From: Candidatus Poribacteria bacterium | GTDB taxonomy: Bacteria > Poribacteria > WGA-4E > WGA-3G | Reading direction: 5' to 3' | Length of the DNA stretch: 64,000 nt | Assembly: GCA_958295815.1 (NCBI GenBank) | Contig: OY282374.1 | Span: 3,566,856-3,630,855, forward strand | Part shown: one piece after another, positions 17,915 to 25,877 of the stretch | Layout of the letters: each line of letters opens with the position of its first letter | How positions within the stretch are numbered: the first letter of the stretch is position 1 | Made by a program: the position numbers and the translations under genes | Notes under the pieces: generated by a model | The model's database searches: none | Told to the model about the DNA's origin: nothing | The model's input: the letters and a program-made list of their open reading frames with translations, nothing else

Positions 17915-18166
17915 GTGAATATACTATCAATCCTCAGTATAGGTTGGGGGATATTGGCTATCATTGGAATGGCATTCGGTTTTATCCCCTGTTTTGGTTG
18001 GATCAATTACATTAACATTCCGTTTGCCGTTTTCGGACTACTCTTCAGCGTCCTCACCTTGGTTCTATCATCCGACAAAGAACCCGCGATTGCCGGATGC
18101 GTCCTTTGTGCCGTAGCTATTTTCTTAGGTGCCATCCGACTCGTTATAGGTTTCGGTATCTTCTAA
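17915..18166 (+). CDS. Small three-helix membrane protein
   Basis: 83 residues, nearly all in three hydrophobic segments (about residues 5-25, 29-50 and 58-80), with paired glycines and a CFGW turn. Resembles DUF4190-type small membrane proteins. It starts with GTG at 17915 behind GGAG at 17904-17907. Last gene of the ECF-sigma operon. Function unknown. Confidence 0.6.
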   Translation: MNILSILSIGWGILAIIGMAFGFIPCFGWINYINIPFAVFGLLFSVLTLVLSSDKEPAIAGCVLCAVAIFLGAIRLVIGFGIF

Positions 18167-18196
18167 AAAATACACATTCCTTTCGACATATCTGTT

Positions 18197-18219
18197 AGGC
18201 GAGGTCCCCGTGCCTCGCC
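18197..18219. repeat. Family B hairpin repeat
   Basis: AGGCGAGG and CCTCGCC arms with a short loop, placed just after the ECF-sigma operon; the position would suit a terminator, but no T-run follows on the plus strand. Confidence 0.8.
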
Positions 18220-18311
18220 GATTTCTCTGACAATATCACCACTGACCGTTGACTGCTATTCCTTCCTCCAGTAAACCACAACTTACAACCCCAACCAAGA
18301 CATAAATTTTC

Positions 18312-18340
18312 TTGCAAAAAATTTAAACTCCTTTTATAAT
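18312..18340 (+). promoter_or_regulatory. Promoter for the sugar ABC importer
   Basis: TTGCAA (18312-18317), 17-base spacer, perfect TATAAT (18335-18340); the binding-protein start is about 100 bases downstream. Confidence 0.65.
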
Positions 18341-18443
18341 GCTTACATTATGCACCAAATCGCATAGCAAATCTTAACGAAAATTGTGCTGTTAAAGCGC
18401 AGTTTGTCTTACTTGCATGATCTTTATATGGAGGACAGAAAAC

Positions 18444-19763
18444 ATGAAAAGTGTTCACAATAGTCTTGTGCTATTGCTGGTAGTTGCATTTGTGTTCGTC
18501 AGTATACCAGCAACTCATGCCCAAAAATCATTAACCATCGTCTGGGCAGAATGGGACCCCGCTAACTATTTGCAGGAACTCTCGAAAGACTTCACCGCCG
18601 AAACAGGCGTTGCTGTCGATGTCATACAGATTCCGTGGCCCAGCTTCCAAGATAAGGTTTTCACCGCTTTCGTCGGAAAAAGCGATCTCTACGATATCGT
18701 CATTGGCGATAGCCAGTGGCTCGGTAGAAACTCTCAAGGTGAAAACTATATCAACCTAACCGATTGGATTAATGAAAATATTGATGTTGACTCTATCTAT
18801 GGACCCGCGATGACAGCGTTCGCCGAATACCCGAAAGGCAGTGGAACCTACTGGGCATTGCCCGCAGAAGTTGATGCCGCCGGGTACGTCTATCGGAAAG
18901 ACCTATTTGAAGACCCGGCTGAAATGAAGGCATTTCAAGAGAAATACGGCTACGCACTCGCACCCCCGAAAACTTATGACCAACTTCGTGATATTGCCGA
19001 ATTCTTTACGCGTCCTGAGCAAGACCTTTACGGCATCGCAACGTGGTATAGCAAAGAATACGACGGAATCACCATGGGTTTCCAGCAAGTAATGTGGAGT
19101 TTTGGTGGGGCTTATGGAGACGCAAAGAACTACAAGGTCGATGGATATATCAACACTGACGATGTTGCCAAAGCACTCGAATTTTACACCGGCTTACTCA
19201 AGTTCTCTCCCCCGGATGCGCCGAACTACTATTGGGCAGAGACGCTCGGTGCCTATAACTCAGGTAAGGTAGCGATGGCGATGAATTACTTCGCCTTTTT
19301 CCCCGGTGTAGTCGATCCCAAGTCAAACGAGATTTCTCACGACAAAAGTGGTTTCTTTATAGCACCCGCCGGTCCAAAAGGACACTATATCAGCATCGGT
19401 GGACAGGGGATGTCCATTTCTTCCTATTCTAAAAATAAGGATCTTGCCAAGCAATACATGAAATGGTTTATGCAGAAACCTGTTCAGGAGAAGTGGGCGG
19501 CACTCGGCGGTTTCACTCCCCACAAAGAGGTGTTGCAGTCGGATACATTTAAGATGGCAACCCCCTTTAACGAGGCCTTCGCTGCGAGTTTCCCGTACCT
19601 TCGCGATTTCTGGGCAGTCCCAGAGTATGCAGAACTCTTAGAGGCATGCCAGACTAATTGGAGTGAAGCCATCTCCGGCATCAAGTCCGCAAAGGACGCT
19701 CTAAACGCCATCGCAAGGAAACATGAGGAAATCTTTGAGGACGCTGGCTACTACGACGAGTAA
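18444..19763 (+). CDS. ABC transporter extracellular sugar-binding protein
   Basis: A 439-residue family-1 solute-binding protein. A signal peptide (KSVHNSLVLLLVVAFVFV...THAQ) is followed by LTIVWAEWDPANYLQELSKD, typical of sugar-binding proteins, and by hinge-type segments such as YDIVIGDSQWLGRN and YWALPAEVDAAGYVYRKDLF. It would deliver a carbohydrate to the two permeases downstream. An in-frame ATG at 18417 was rejected because GGAGGA lies 9 bases before 18444 and the signal peptide starts there. A stem-loop follows the stop and may protect this highly expressed first message. Confidence 0.88.
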   Translation: MKSVHNSLVLLLVVAFVFVSIPATHAQKSLTIVWAEWDPANYLQELSKDFTAETGVAVDVIQIPWPSFQDKVFTAFVGKSDLYDIVIGDSQWLGRNSQGENYINLTDWINENIDVDSIYGPAMTAFAEYPKGSGTYWALPAEVDAAGYVYRKDLFEDPAEMKAFQEKYGYALAPPKTYDQLRDIAEFFTRPEQDLYGIATWYSKEYDGITMGFQQVMWSFGGAYGDAKNYKVDGYINTDDVAKALEFYTGLLKFSPPDAPNYYWAETLGAYNSGKVAMAMNYFAFFPGVVDPKSNEISHDKSGFFIAPAGPKGHYISIGGQGMSISSYSKNKDLAKQYMKWFMQKPVQEKWAALGGFTPHKEVLQSDTFKMATPFNEAFAASFPYLRDFWAVPEYAELLEACQTNWSEAISGIKSAKDALNAIARKHEEIFEDAGYYDE

Positions 19764-19770
19764 AGATCAC

Positions 19771-19806
19771 AAGGGTGGAAGGGTAAACTATGTCACTTCC
19801 ACCCTT
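19771..19806 (+). terminator. Stem-loop between binding-protein and permease genes
   Basis: AAGGGTGGAAG (19771-19781) pairs perfectly with CTTCCACCCTT (19796-19806) around a 14-base loop. Such stems commonly give partial termination or 3'-end stability after binding-protein genes in importer operons. Confidence 0.6.
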
Positions 19807-19861
19807 CCCTTTCCATTCCAGCGGTGCGCTTTGAGATTGTTGCTATAACATCAGAAAAAGT

Positions 19862-20773
19862 ATGCAAACCAACCGTCCCTACACAGCGTCGCGCGGGATG
19901 AGCGACTACCAATTAAAGATGGCATTCATCATGCCTACCATGATTTTGCTCATCTTAATGAACATTTTCCCGCTCCTGTGGTCCCTATACCTGAGTTTCC
20001 ATCGCTACAAAGCCTCTATGCCCGCAGCACCGAGATTTATCGGTGTTCGTAATTACACACGCCTCCTCAGTGATCCAGAAATTTGGGGCTACTTTCAAAC
20101 AACCGCTTACTTCGTGATACTCGCCGTTGCCGCACAATTCTTTATCGGTTTCGGGCTGGCCTTGCTACTGAATCGAGACTTCCGGTATAAAGGTTTCGTT
20201 ACAACGCTGCTCCTACTCCCGATGATGTTGTCTCCGGTTGTAGTTGGACTCTTTTGGCGTTTCATCCTTTCTTCAGATAACGCTGGTTTACTGAACTTTT
20301 TCCTCAGTCCCTTCCTAAAATCGCCGATCGGTTGGACGACCAATCCAAAAGTAGCAATGTTAGCTGTCGTGATTGTCGATACATGGATGTGGTCCCCCTT
20401 CATGATGCTGATCGCTCTGGCGGGGCTGAGTGCAGTCCCGAAGTCCCTTTATGAAGCTGCTGATGTCGATAGAGCCTCCGCGTGGTTCAAGTTTCGGGCG
20501 ATAACACTCCCTCTGGTATCCCCGCTGCTGCTAATTGCCCTTCTCTTTAGAACGATGGACGCCTTCAAGATGTTTGATATCGTCTACGTCCTGACCCGTG
20601 AGGGAGGGCCCGGTACTGCCACAGAGACGGTATCAATGAACCTATATAAACTCGCCTTTCGGAACTTCAACACCGGTAAAGCCTGCGCAATGGCGTATAT
20701 CTTACTCATTATTATCGTTGCACTCAGCAATATCTACGTAAAGTACCTCAATCGCGTCAAAGGAGAGGCATAG
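19862..20773 (+). CDS. Sugar ABC transporter permease, MalF/UgpA type
   Basis: A 303-residue inner-membrane permease with six predicted helices, the first at about residues 20-45. The cytoplasmic EAA loop reads EAADVDRASAWFKFRAITLP; the Gly normally found after the aspartates is Arg here. The C-terminus (EGGPGTATETVSMNLYKLAF) is typical of the family. It partners the permease at 20876. The ribosome site is weak. Confidence 0.88.
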   Translation: MQTNRPYTASRGMSDYQLKMAFIMPTMILLILMNIFPLLWSLYLSFHRYKASMPAAPRFIGVRNYTRLLSDPEIWGYFQTTAYFVILAVAAQFFIGFGLALLLNRDFRYKGFVTTLLLLPMMLSPVVVGLFWRFILSSDNAGLLNFFLSPFLKSPIGWTTNPKVAMLAVVIVDTWMWSPFMMLIALAGLSAVPKSLYEAADVDRASAWFKFRAITLPLVSPLLLIALLFRTMDAFKMFDIVYVLTREGGPGTATETVSMNLYKLAFRNFNTGKACAMAYILLIIIVALSNIYVKYLNRVKGEA

Positions 20774-20794
20774 GGACTAAGTGCTTTCATTTTT

Positions 20795-20820
20795 CTGTAG
20801 GAGGGATCTCCGAATCCCGA
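20795..20820. repeat. Family A intergenic repeat
   Basis: GTAGGAGGGATCTCC then GAATCCCGA, lying between the two permease genes inside the operon. Confidence 0.8.
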
Positions 20821-20875
20821 CATCTTCCGATGAACCAACAGAAAAATAATGCTAAATGCCCGAATAGGAAAAGTT

Positions 20876-22078
20876 ATGCAGAATCGGAAAAGTTTCGCCC
20901 ACTACCTCATCTTAGCGTTTGTTGCCATAGCAGTGATTGTCTATATCACCCCGATCTACTGGATCTTGGCAACTTCACTGAAGGGGCTGTCAGACATCAC
21001 CACAAAACTTCCGAAGTTTATTTTTGATGTATCATTGGAAAACTATCAGAAGTTGATGCCTTCAGAGGGCGTACCCGGTATAACATATCTATTTCTCGCA
21101 GAGGTGCTGATAGGGCTGCTGCTCTTCGGAGTCTACTCTCTGTTTAAAGTAAAGATCCCACGTCATCTCGGCTTGATCTGGAATAGCATTTTCGTTTTAA
21201 CTTGTCTCTATAGTTTTCTAACCCTCCAGCCACTGCAGACCCGTCTCCAAACGGATGCCCGGTTTAACTTTCTGCTACTGATCGTCTGCACAGTTATAGC
21301 CTATCTCTTGATGGCACCCTTCAAGAAGGCAATCGCCATCACATCCCAAACGACGAACAAACAGAGACTCATTTTTGTTCTGCCAAGTGTATTTGGGACG
21401 ATAGCGATGTGCGTTGCATTGGCGAACGGTGGATCCAAATACTTTTACCAATTGCTTAACAGTATTATCATCGGTGGCGGTAGCACAATTCTTGCTGTAG
21501 GACTTGGGACGTTTGCCGCTTACGCCTTTTCCCGATTCGAGGTTGCTGGGAAAGACGACCTGCTCTTTTTTATCCTTAGCACAAGGATGTTACCCCCTGT
21601 TGTTGTGGTCATTCCAATCTATCTAATGTATAGTGCCCTCGGACTACGAGATACGCACTTTGGGCTGATTTTGCTCTATACCACCTTTAATGTCTCGTTT
21701 GCAGTTTGGTTGATGAAAGGGTTTATTGACGAGATTCCGAAGGAATACGAAGATGCGGCACTCGTTGATGGCTACTCGCGATTCCAAACTTTCATGAAGG
21801 TAATCTTACCTCAGTCTGTCACAGGCATCGCTGCAACAGCCGTATTTTGTCTCATCACAGCGTGGAACGAATTCGCGTTTGCCTTAGTCCTCACAGAGGT
21901 AGGCGGCAGAGCCGTGACCGCACCGCCTTCAATCACAAGTGCAACAGGTTCCAGCGGCATGGATTGGGGCAAAATCGCCGCAGGTACCTTTGTCTTTCTT
22001 TTACCCGTTGCTGTTTTCACTTTCTTAATGCGAAACCACCTGCTCCGAGGCGTTACATTCGGCGCAGTAAAAAAATAA
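20876..22078 (+). CDS. Sugar ABC transporter permease, MalG type, with a large membrane insert
   Basis: A 400-residue permease; normal MalG-like proteins are about 280. The N-terminus (YWILATSLKG...LENYQKLMP) and the C-terminal half (NSIIIGGGSTILAVGLGTFA, YEDAALVDGYSRFQTFM as EAA loop, TAWNEFAFALVLT) are standard. Between residues about 62 and 195 lies an insert with roughly four extra hydrophobic helices (LFLAEVLIGLLLFGVYSLF and others). An earlier ATG at 20849 lacks a ribosome site; AGGAAAAG precedes 20876. No ATPase gene is adjacent, so a shared ATPase elsewhere is presumed. Confidence 0.85.
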   Translation: MQNRKSFAHYLILAFVAIAVIVYITPIYWILATSLKGLSDITTKLPKFIFDVSLENYQKLMPSEGVPGITYLFLAEVLIGLLLFGVYSLFKVKIPRHLGLIWNSIFVLTCLYSFLTLQPLQTRLQTDARFNFLLLIVCTVIAYLLMAPFKKAIAITSQTTNKQRLIFVLPSVFGTIAMCVALANGGSKYFYQLLNSIIIGGGSTILAVGLGTFAAYAFSRFEVAGKDDLLFFILSTRMLPPVVVVIPIYLMYSALGLRDTHFGLILLYTTFNVSFAVWLMKGFIDEIPKEYEDAALVDGYSRFQTFMKVILPQSVTGIAATAVFCLITAWNEFAFALVLTEVGGRAVTAPPSITSATGSSGMDWGKIAAGTFVFLLPVAVFTFLMRNHLLRGVTFGAVKK

Positions 22079-22141
22079 AAACAAACTTCCTAATATAACA
22101 TTAATTTGATAAAATAATAGCACGCACCGGATTTCGTCTTT

Positions 22142-22213
22142 CTGTAGGAGGGATCTCCGAATCCCGATCTTCTGATAACTGGAACTCTTGTAGGAGGGAT
22201 CTCCGTATCCCGA
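22142..22213. repeat. Two Family A repeats in tandem
   Basis: Copies at 22142-22167 and 22188-22213, each with GTAGGAGGGATCTCC and ending ATCCCGA, separated by 20 bases and followed by a TTGACCGCCGATCGCCAACC string related to the other CTGACCGC strings. Confidence 0.8.
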
Positions 22214-22271
22214 CCACCGATAGTTGACCGCCGATCGCCAACCGCTAAAGGAACAAACGGAGGACACCAAA

Positions 22272-23678
22272 ATGAACAAACCGACACTGCAACTCACCGA
22301 TGAAGAAATGCGAGACTTCATCATCAACGGTTACGTCAAGATAAAGACCGATTTCCCGCCGAGTTTCCATGAGAATGTCCGTCAACAACTCGATACAATG
22401 TTTGAAGAAATCGGGAATTTGGGAAATAACGTGTTGCCACTCATTCCCGAAATTCAAGAGGTCTTTGACCATCCGACTGTTCACGGCGCAATGCAAGGCG
22501 TGCTCGGTAAAGACTACGTGATGCACTCACACCGATACTGCCATTTCAACCAACAAGGCAGCGAAGGTCAGAATTTCCATAAAGATAGCTACGAAGGCGA
22601 TGAACAGATCCGCCGCCACAAATGCCGCTGGACCATGGCGTTCTATTATCCGCAGGACGTCACAGAAGATATGGGACCTACCGCCGTCCTGCCGGGTTCG
22701 CAATACTATGAAACTGGTGAAAGCGCACACAAACAGCCGGACCTTGCACTCACTGGTGAAGCCGGAACAGTGACCATTGTCCACTACGACCTGTGGCACC
22801 GCGCAATGCCAAATAGCAGTGACAAGAAACGCTACATGTTAAAGTTTCTCTTTATCCGACTTGATGAACCGCAAGCACCGACATGGAACAGTGATACCGC
22901 CGACTGGCGTGATCTCAGCAACACAGCTGACTCCGAACATCCAGAATTATGGGAATCCCTATGGGACTGGTCCTACGGAAAACAGAACGGGGACGCCAAC
23001 GGTGTTTCTCACACTGAGGTCGATACCCTCATCGGGAACTTGGATAGCAATAATGAGAGAGATAGACTAAATGCTGCTTATCGTTTGGGGCGGGTTGGTG
23101 CCGCTGCCGTACCTGCTTTGAATCAAGCGTTGCATAGTAGATCTGATGCCATCCGCGAATATGCCGGATACGCTTTGAGTCTTATTGGCGAACCCGCGAT
23201 ACCAACGCTCATCGACGCCATACAAGAAGCGGATGAATCAGTCCGAGCAAGTGCGACGTTTGCCTTAGCTGATATGGGAAAAGCTGCGGGAGAAGCGATA
23301 CCCGTGCTAACGCGTACCGCACAGGATCCCTCCGAATGGGTCCGGCGACACGCTACAGAGGGATTAGGACTCATCGGACAACAGGTCTCCGAGGATATAG
23401 ATTTATCTGAGGTAGTGCAGGTCTTAACGGCTGGATTACGTGACGACTATCACTGGGTGCGTGATAACGCCGCTCGCTCCTTAGCGAAATTAGGCACAAC
23501 TGCTGAACCCGCGATTCCTGCCCTTGTCGCGCAACTCGAAGACGAGAACCGATATGTCCGTTTCCACGCCGCGATGGCATTAAAGCAGATTAAGACCCCA
23601 GAAGCACAGGAAGCCCTCTTTAACCATCTATTTGCGTCCCGTTGGTGCGCCTTAACAACAAACGACAGGCCTTACTAA
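22272..23678 (+). CDS. Phytanoyl-CoA-dioxygenase-family protein with C-terminal HEAT repeats
   Basis: 468 residues. Residues about 8-205 form a PhyH-type Fe(II)/2-oxoglutarate oxygenase: NFHKDSYEGD supplies the H-x-D pair, HYDLWHRAMPN the distal His, and RYMLKFLFIR the 2-oxoglutarate-binding Arg region. Residues about 250-468 are HEAT/PBS-type repeats of about 32-38 residues (AAYRLGRVGAAAVPALNQAL, YALSLIGEPAIPTLIDAI, ALADMGKAAGEAIPVL, SLAKLGTTAEPAIPALVAQL). GGAGGA lies before the chosen ATG; the longer ORF start was rejected. It may be co-transcribed with the sugar importer. Substrate unknown. Confidence 0.85.
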   Translation: MNKPTLQLTDEEMRDFIINGYVKIKTDFPPSFHENVRQQLDTMFEEIGNLGNNVLPLIPEIQEVFDHPTVHGAMQGVLGKDYVMHSHRYCHFNQQGSEGQNFHKDSYEGDEQIRRHKCRWTMAFYYPQDVTEDMGPTAVLPGSQYYETGESAHKQPDLALTGEAGTVTIVHYDLWHRAMPNSSDKKRYMLKFLFIRLDEPQAPTWNSDTADWRDLSNTADSEHPELWESLWDWSYGKQNGDANGVSHTEVDTLIGNLDSNNERDRLNAAYRLGRVGAAAVPALNQALHSRSDAIREYAGYALSLIGEPAIPTLIDAIQEADESVRASATFALADMGKAAGEAIPVLTRTAQDPSEWVRRHATEGLGLIGQQVSEDIDLSEVVQVLTAGLRDDYHWVRDNAARSLAKLGTTAEPAIPALVAQLEDENRYVRFHAAMALKQIKTPEAQEALFNHLFASRWCALTTNDRPY

Positions 23679-23695
23679 CGAAAGCATAAAAATAT

Positions 23696-23764
23696 AGGCG
23701 AGGTTTCCGTGCCTCGCCACCAACTGTTTACAAACCGTGTTAGGCGAGGTTTCCGTGCCTCGTC
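23696..23764. repeat. Two Family B hairpin repeats
   Basis: AGGCGAGGTTTCCGTGCCTC units at 23696-23718 and 23742-23764 in the convergent spacer after the PhyH-HEAT gene. The second ends CCTCGTCC instead of CCTCGCC. A GTAGGTTGGGTTGAAG string, related to the repeat at 44116, follows near 23826. Confidence 0.8.
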
Positions 23765-23859
23765 CTTCTAACACTTACAGTTTTTAACCCCACCATTTGT
23801 CTCTACATAAACCCTCCATGTCCTTGTAGGTTGGGTTGAAGGGAAAAAAGAAGCGTCGC

Positions 23860-25410
23860 TCAAGAGGAGTTCTTCAACTGCGTTAACGAATTATCCTGTG
23901 ACTTGAGATAGGCGTTCGGGTCATGATACAATGCTCCCTCTGGAAGCCATTCCCATAACGCCCCCAAACTCTTTCGTATCCGTTCCACATAGAACTCTGG
24001 AATTTCTGTGGTTTCCCCTTCAAGAAATGGTCGGAACTGCGGGTCCTCATCCAACCGTCTCCGTATTTCACGGTAGTACTTGAGCTGCTCAAACCATGGC
24101 AAAACCCGGATAATGTTCAGCCATCGGGCGGTGGAGTGTGGAATCGCCTTGTAACCGTTATAGAGGCTTTGCCATGAAATGTTATGTTTAATCAAATCAA
24201 TAACGTTATCATAAAAGGCATCCCAGGTATAGTTTTTCGGCTTGATATTCATCCCACGCTTGCTGTCAAGAAAATAAAAGGGTATAGGAAGGACACGATC
24301 CTCTCGTTGATATTCAAGGTTCAAGGGTGCTGCCTGTCCGTATGCTGTCAATAGTAAATAAGCGGGATAGGCACCCGGTGTTGTATCGAGGAAGTGTTTC
24401 GTGAGTCCAAAGGGTTCTGCCCCTTCGTCAATATCGAGTCCGAACACGAAATTAGTTTGGACGTACGGAACGTATCTGAGAATCATGTTCACTTGCTCTG
24501 AGACCTGTCGGACTTTGTCGATGCCGCTATGTTTCCCTGTTTTCGATTTGTTCCCGAAGTCTTGCCACGACTCAATCCCGGGCAACATCATCTTAAACCC
24601 ATTTCGATTCAGCCGTTTCATGTGAGGTTCCGAAAGGATCGACAAACTGGTCTCGGCGATGAAGTCTATACTACCTGGCGGCACTGCCTCTTCAATCGCA
24701 GACAAGTAATCGTCGAATCGGATACCGAAATTGGGATCGTGCCATCCAACGAGCGGACGCTTATACTTCCCTAAAAGGAAACGTAGGTCTGCTTTGATGA
24801 CATCAAAGTCCAGAGGTTGATACGGGATAACTGAATCAATACAAAAACTACATGTGTATGGACACCCCATACTACCGAGAATCGGAATCGCCTTAATCCA
24901 TGGTGCTTTATGGAGAGCAAGTTCTATGAACTTCCAACGCTCTTGCACGCCCGGGAGTGTCACAGGTTGACCGTTCGCCGAGAGTTCAATGCCGATGGGG
25001 CGATGTGGAGAACAATCCTGCAAGAGATCACGGATAACAGTTTGGTCAGTGAAACCGAGAACATAGTCGAAATACTTCTGGGCATCTTGCGGGTAGCAGC
25101 GCGCGTGCGGACCGCCAAGCGCGGTAACCGCGCCTCGGGATCGGAAGAGGTTGCTCAAGGCGTATGCGAGTTGGGCTCCCTGCGTGAACGTTCCTATGAT
25201 AACAAGGTCAAGTGTTTCTGGTAATTCTTCAAGAATATCTTCAAGGCCAGTATAACACACATAGTTGACAGTATGTCCCTCTGCCTCGCACCACGTGGCG
25301 ATGGTTTGGGGCATAATGCTTGCCAAATTAGCGTGCATTGTCCGTGCCCACAGATTTCGCGTGGGACCTTTGGCAACAAGGTCAAGGACACCTATTTGGA
25401 GTTTTCGCAT
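23860..25410 (-). CDS. B12-binding-domain radical SAM protein
   Basis: A 516-residue enzyme. The N-terminal 150 or so residues look like a cobalamin-binding Rossmann domain (LDLVIIGTFTQGAQLAYALS, GGPHARCYP). The radical SAM core starts with SMGCPYTCSFCID, the C-x3-C-x2-C [4Fe-4S] motif at about residues 185-192, followed by barrel strands (LVGWHDPNFGI, MMLPGIESWQDFG). Such proteins do methylations or rearrangements at unactivated carbons; the substrate cannot be inferred. AAGGAG precedes the ATG. It stands alone. Confidence 0.85.
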   Translation of the reverse strand: MRKLQIGVLDLVAKGPTRNLWARTMHANLASIMPQTIATWCEAEGHTVNYVCYTGLEDILEELPETLDLVIIGTFTQGAQLAYALSNLFRSRGAVTALGGPHARCYPQDAQKYFDYVLGFTDQTVIRDLLQDCSPHRPIGIELSANGQPVTLPGVQERWKFIELALHKAPWIKAIPILGSMGCPYTCSFCIDSVIPYQPLDFDVIKADLRFLLGKYKRPLVGWHDPNFGIRFDDYLSAIEEAVPPGSIDFIAETSLSILSEPHMKRLNRNGFKMMLPGIESWQDFGNKSKTGKHSGIDKVRQVSEQVNMILRYVPYVQTNFVFGLDIDEGAEPFGLTKHFLDTTPGAYPAYLLLTAYGQAAPLNLEYQREDRVLPIPFYFLDSKRGMNIKPKNYTWDAFYDNVIDLIKHNISWQSLYNGYKAIPHSTARWLNIIRVLPWFEQLKYYREIRRRLDEDPQFRPFLEGETTEIPEFYVERIRKSLGALWEWLPEGALYHDPNAYLKSQDNSLTQLKNSS

Positions 25411-25877
25411 AGCCGTTCACTCCTTATCGGGAAATTTTTCCTGAATAACGTGAGTTGGGTAGGGAAAAACACAACTTCGTATGGATCCTACCTGAGATCC
25501 AATATTGATCGCCGAATTTCTTCACCTAGTTGCCGATACAATTCTTGTTTTTGATCTATTCCTTCAAAGGCACTGAAATCAATTGAAAGTTAGACTTCTT
25601 ATATTTCATAGTGTTCCTTTTCAACTATCTTCAGCAGAAATCCGACAGTGCTACAGATGTTACAAGCGATAAAGTTGCAGGTTTCAATATCATGGATATG
25701 ACCATAGTATACCTCATATATCGAAAAGGTTGTACTTTTTTATAAGATGCCCATCCGAAAGTATAGACATCTATTAGCAAAAGCAACGGCGACTGTCCTA
25801 TACCAGTAACGCTATAACTTAAAAATAGATAGGCGAGGTTTCAACCTCGCCTATCTTCCATGAAACCCAACTTCCTA
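25411..25877. other. Gene-free region with possible decayed coding remnant
   Basis: Spacer between two minus-strand genes. On the minus strand one frame between 25739 and 25488 reads like protein (for example YGHIHDIETCNFIACN and later QKQELYRQLGEEIRRS) but is broken by two stops and has no good start. It may be a dead gene fragment. At its left-hand end is the LRR gene terminator (25828-25855). Confidence 0.35.
25828..25855 (-). terminator. Terminator of the LRR gene (Family B repeat)
   Basis: GATAGGCGAGGTT (25828-25840) pairs perfectly with AACCTCGCCTATC (25843-25855) around a 2-base loop. On the minus strand the stem is followed by TATTTTTAAG after passing through it from the opposite side, and on either strand it is a 13-bp GC-rich stem. 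It lies just beyond the stop of the LRR gene at 25878. Confidence 0.7.

Noticed and set aside
25488..25739. Small protein gene on the minus strand
   Set aside because: Two in-frame stops and no credible start; at best a dead fragment, so only mentioned in the spacer entry.
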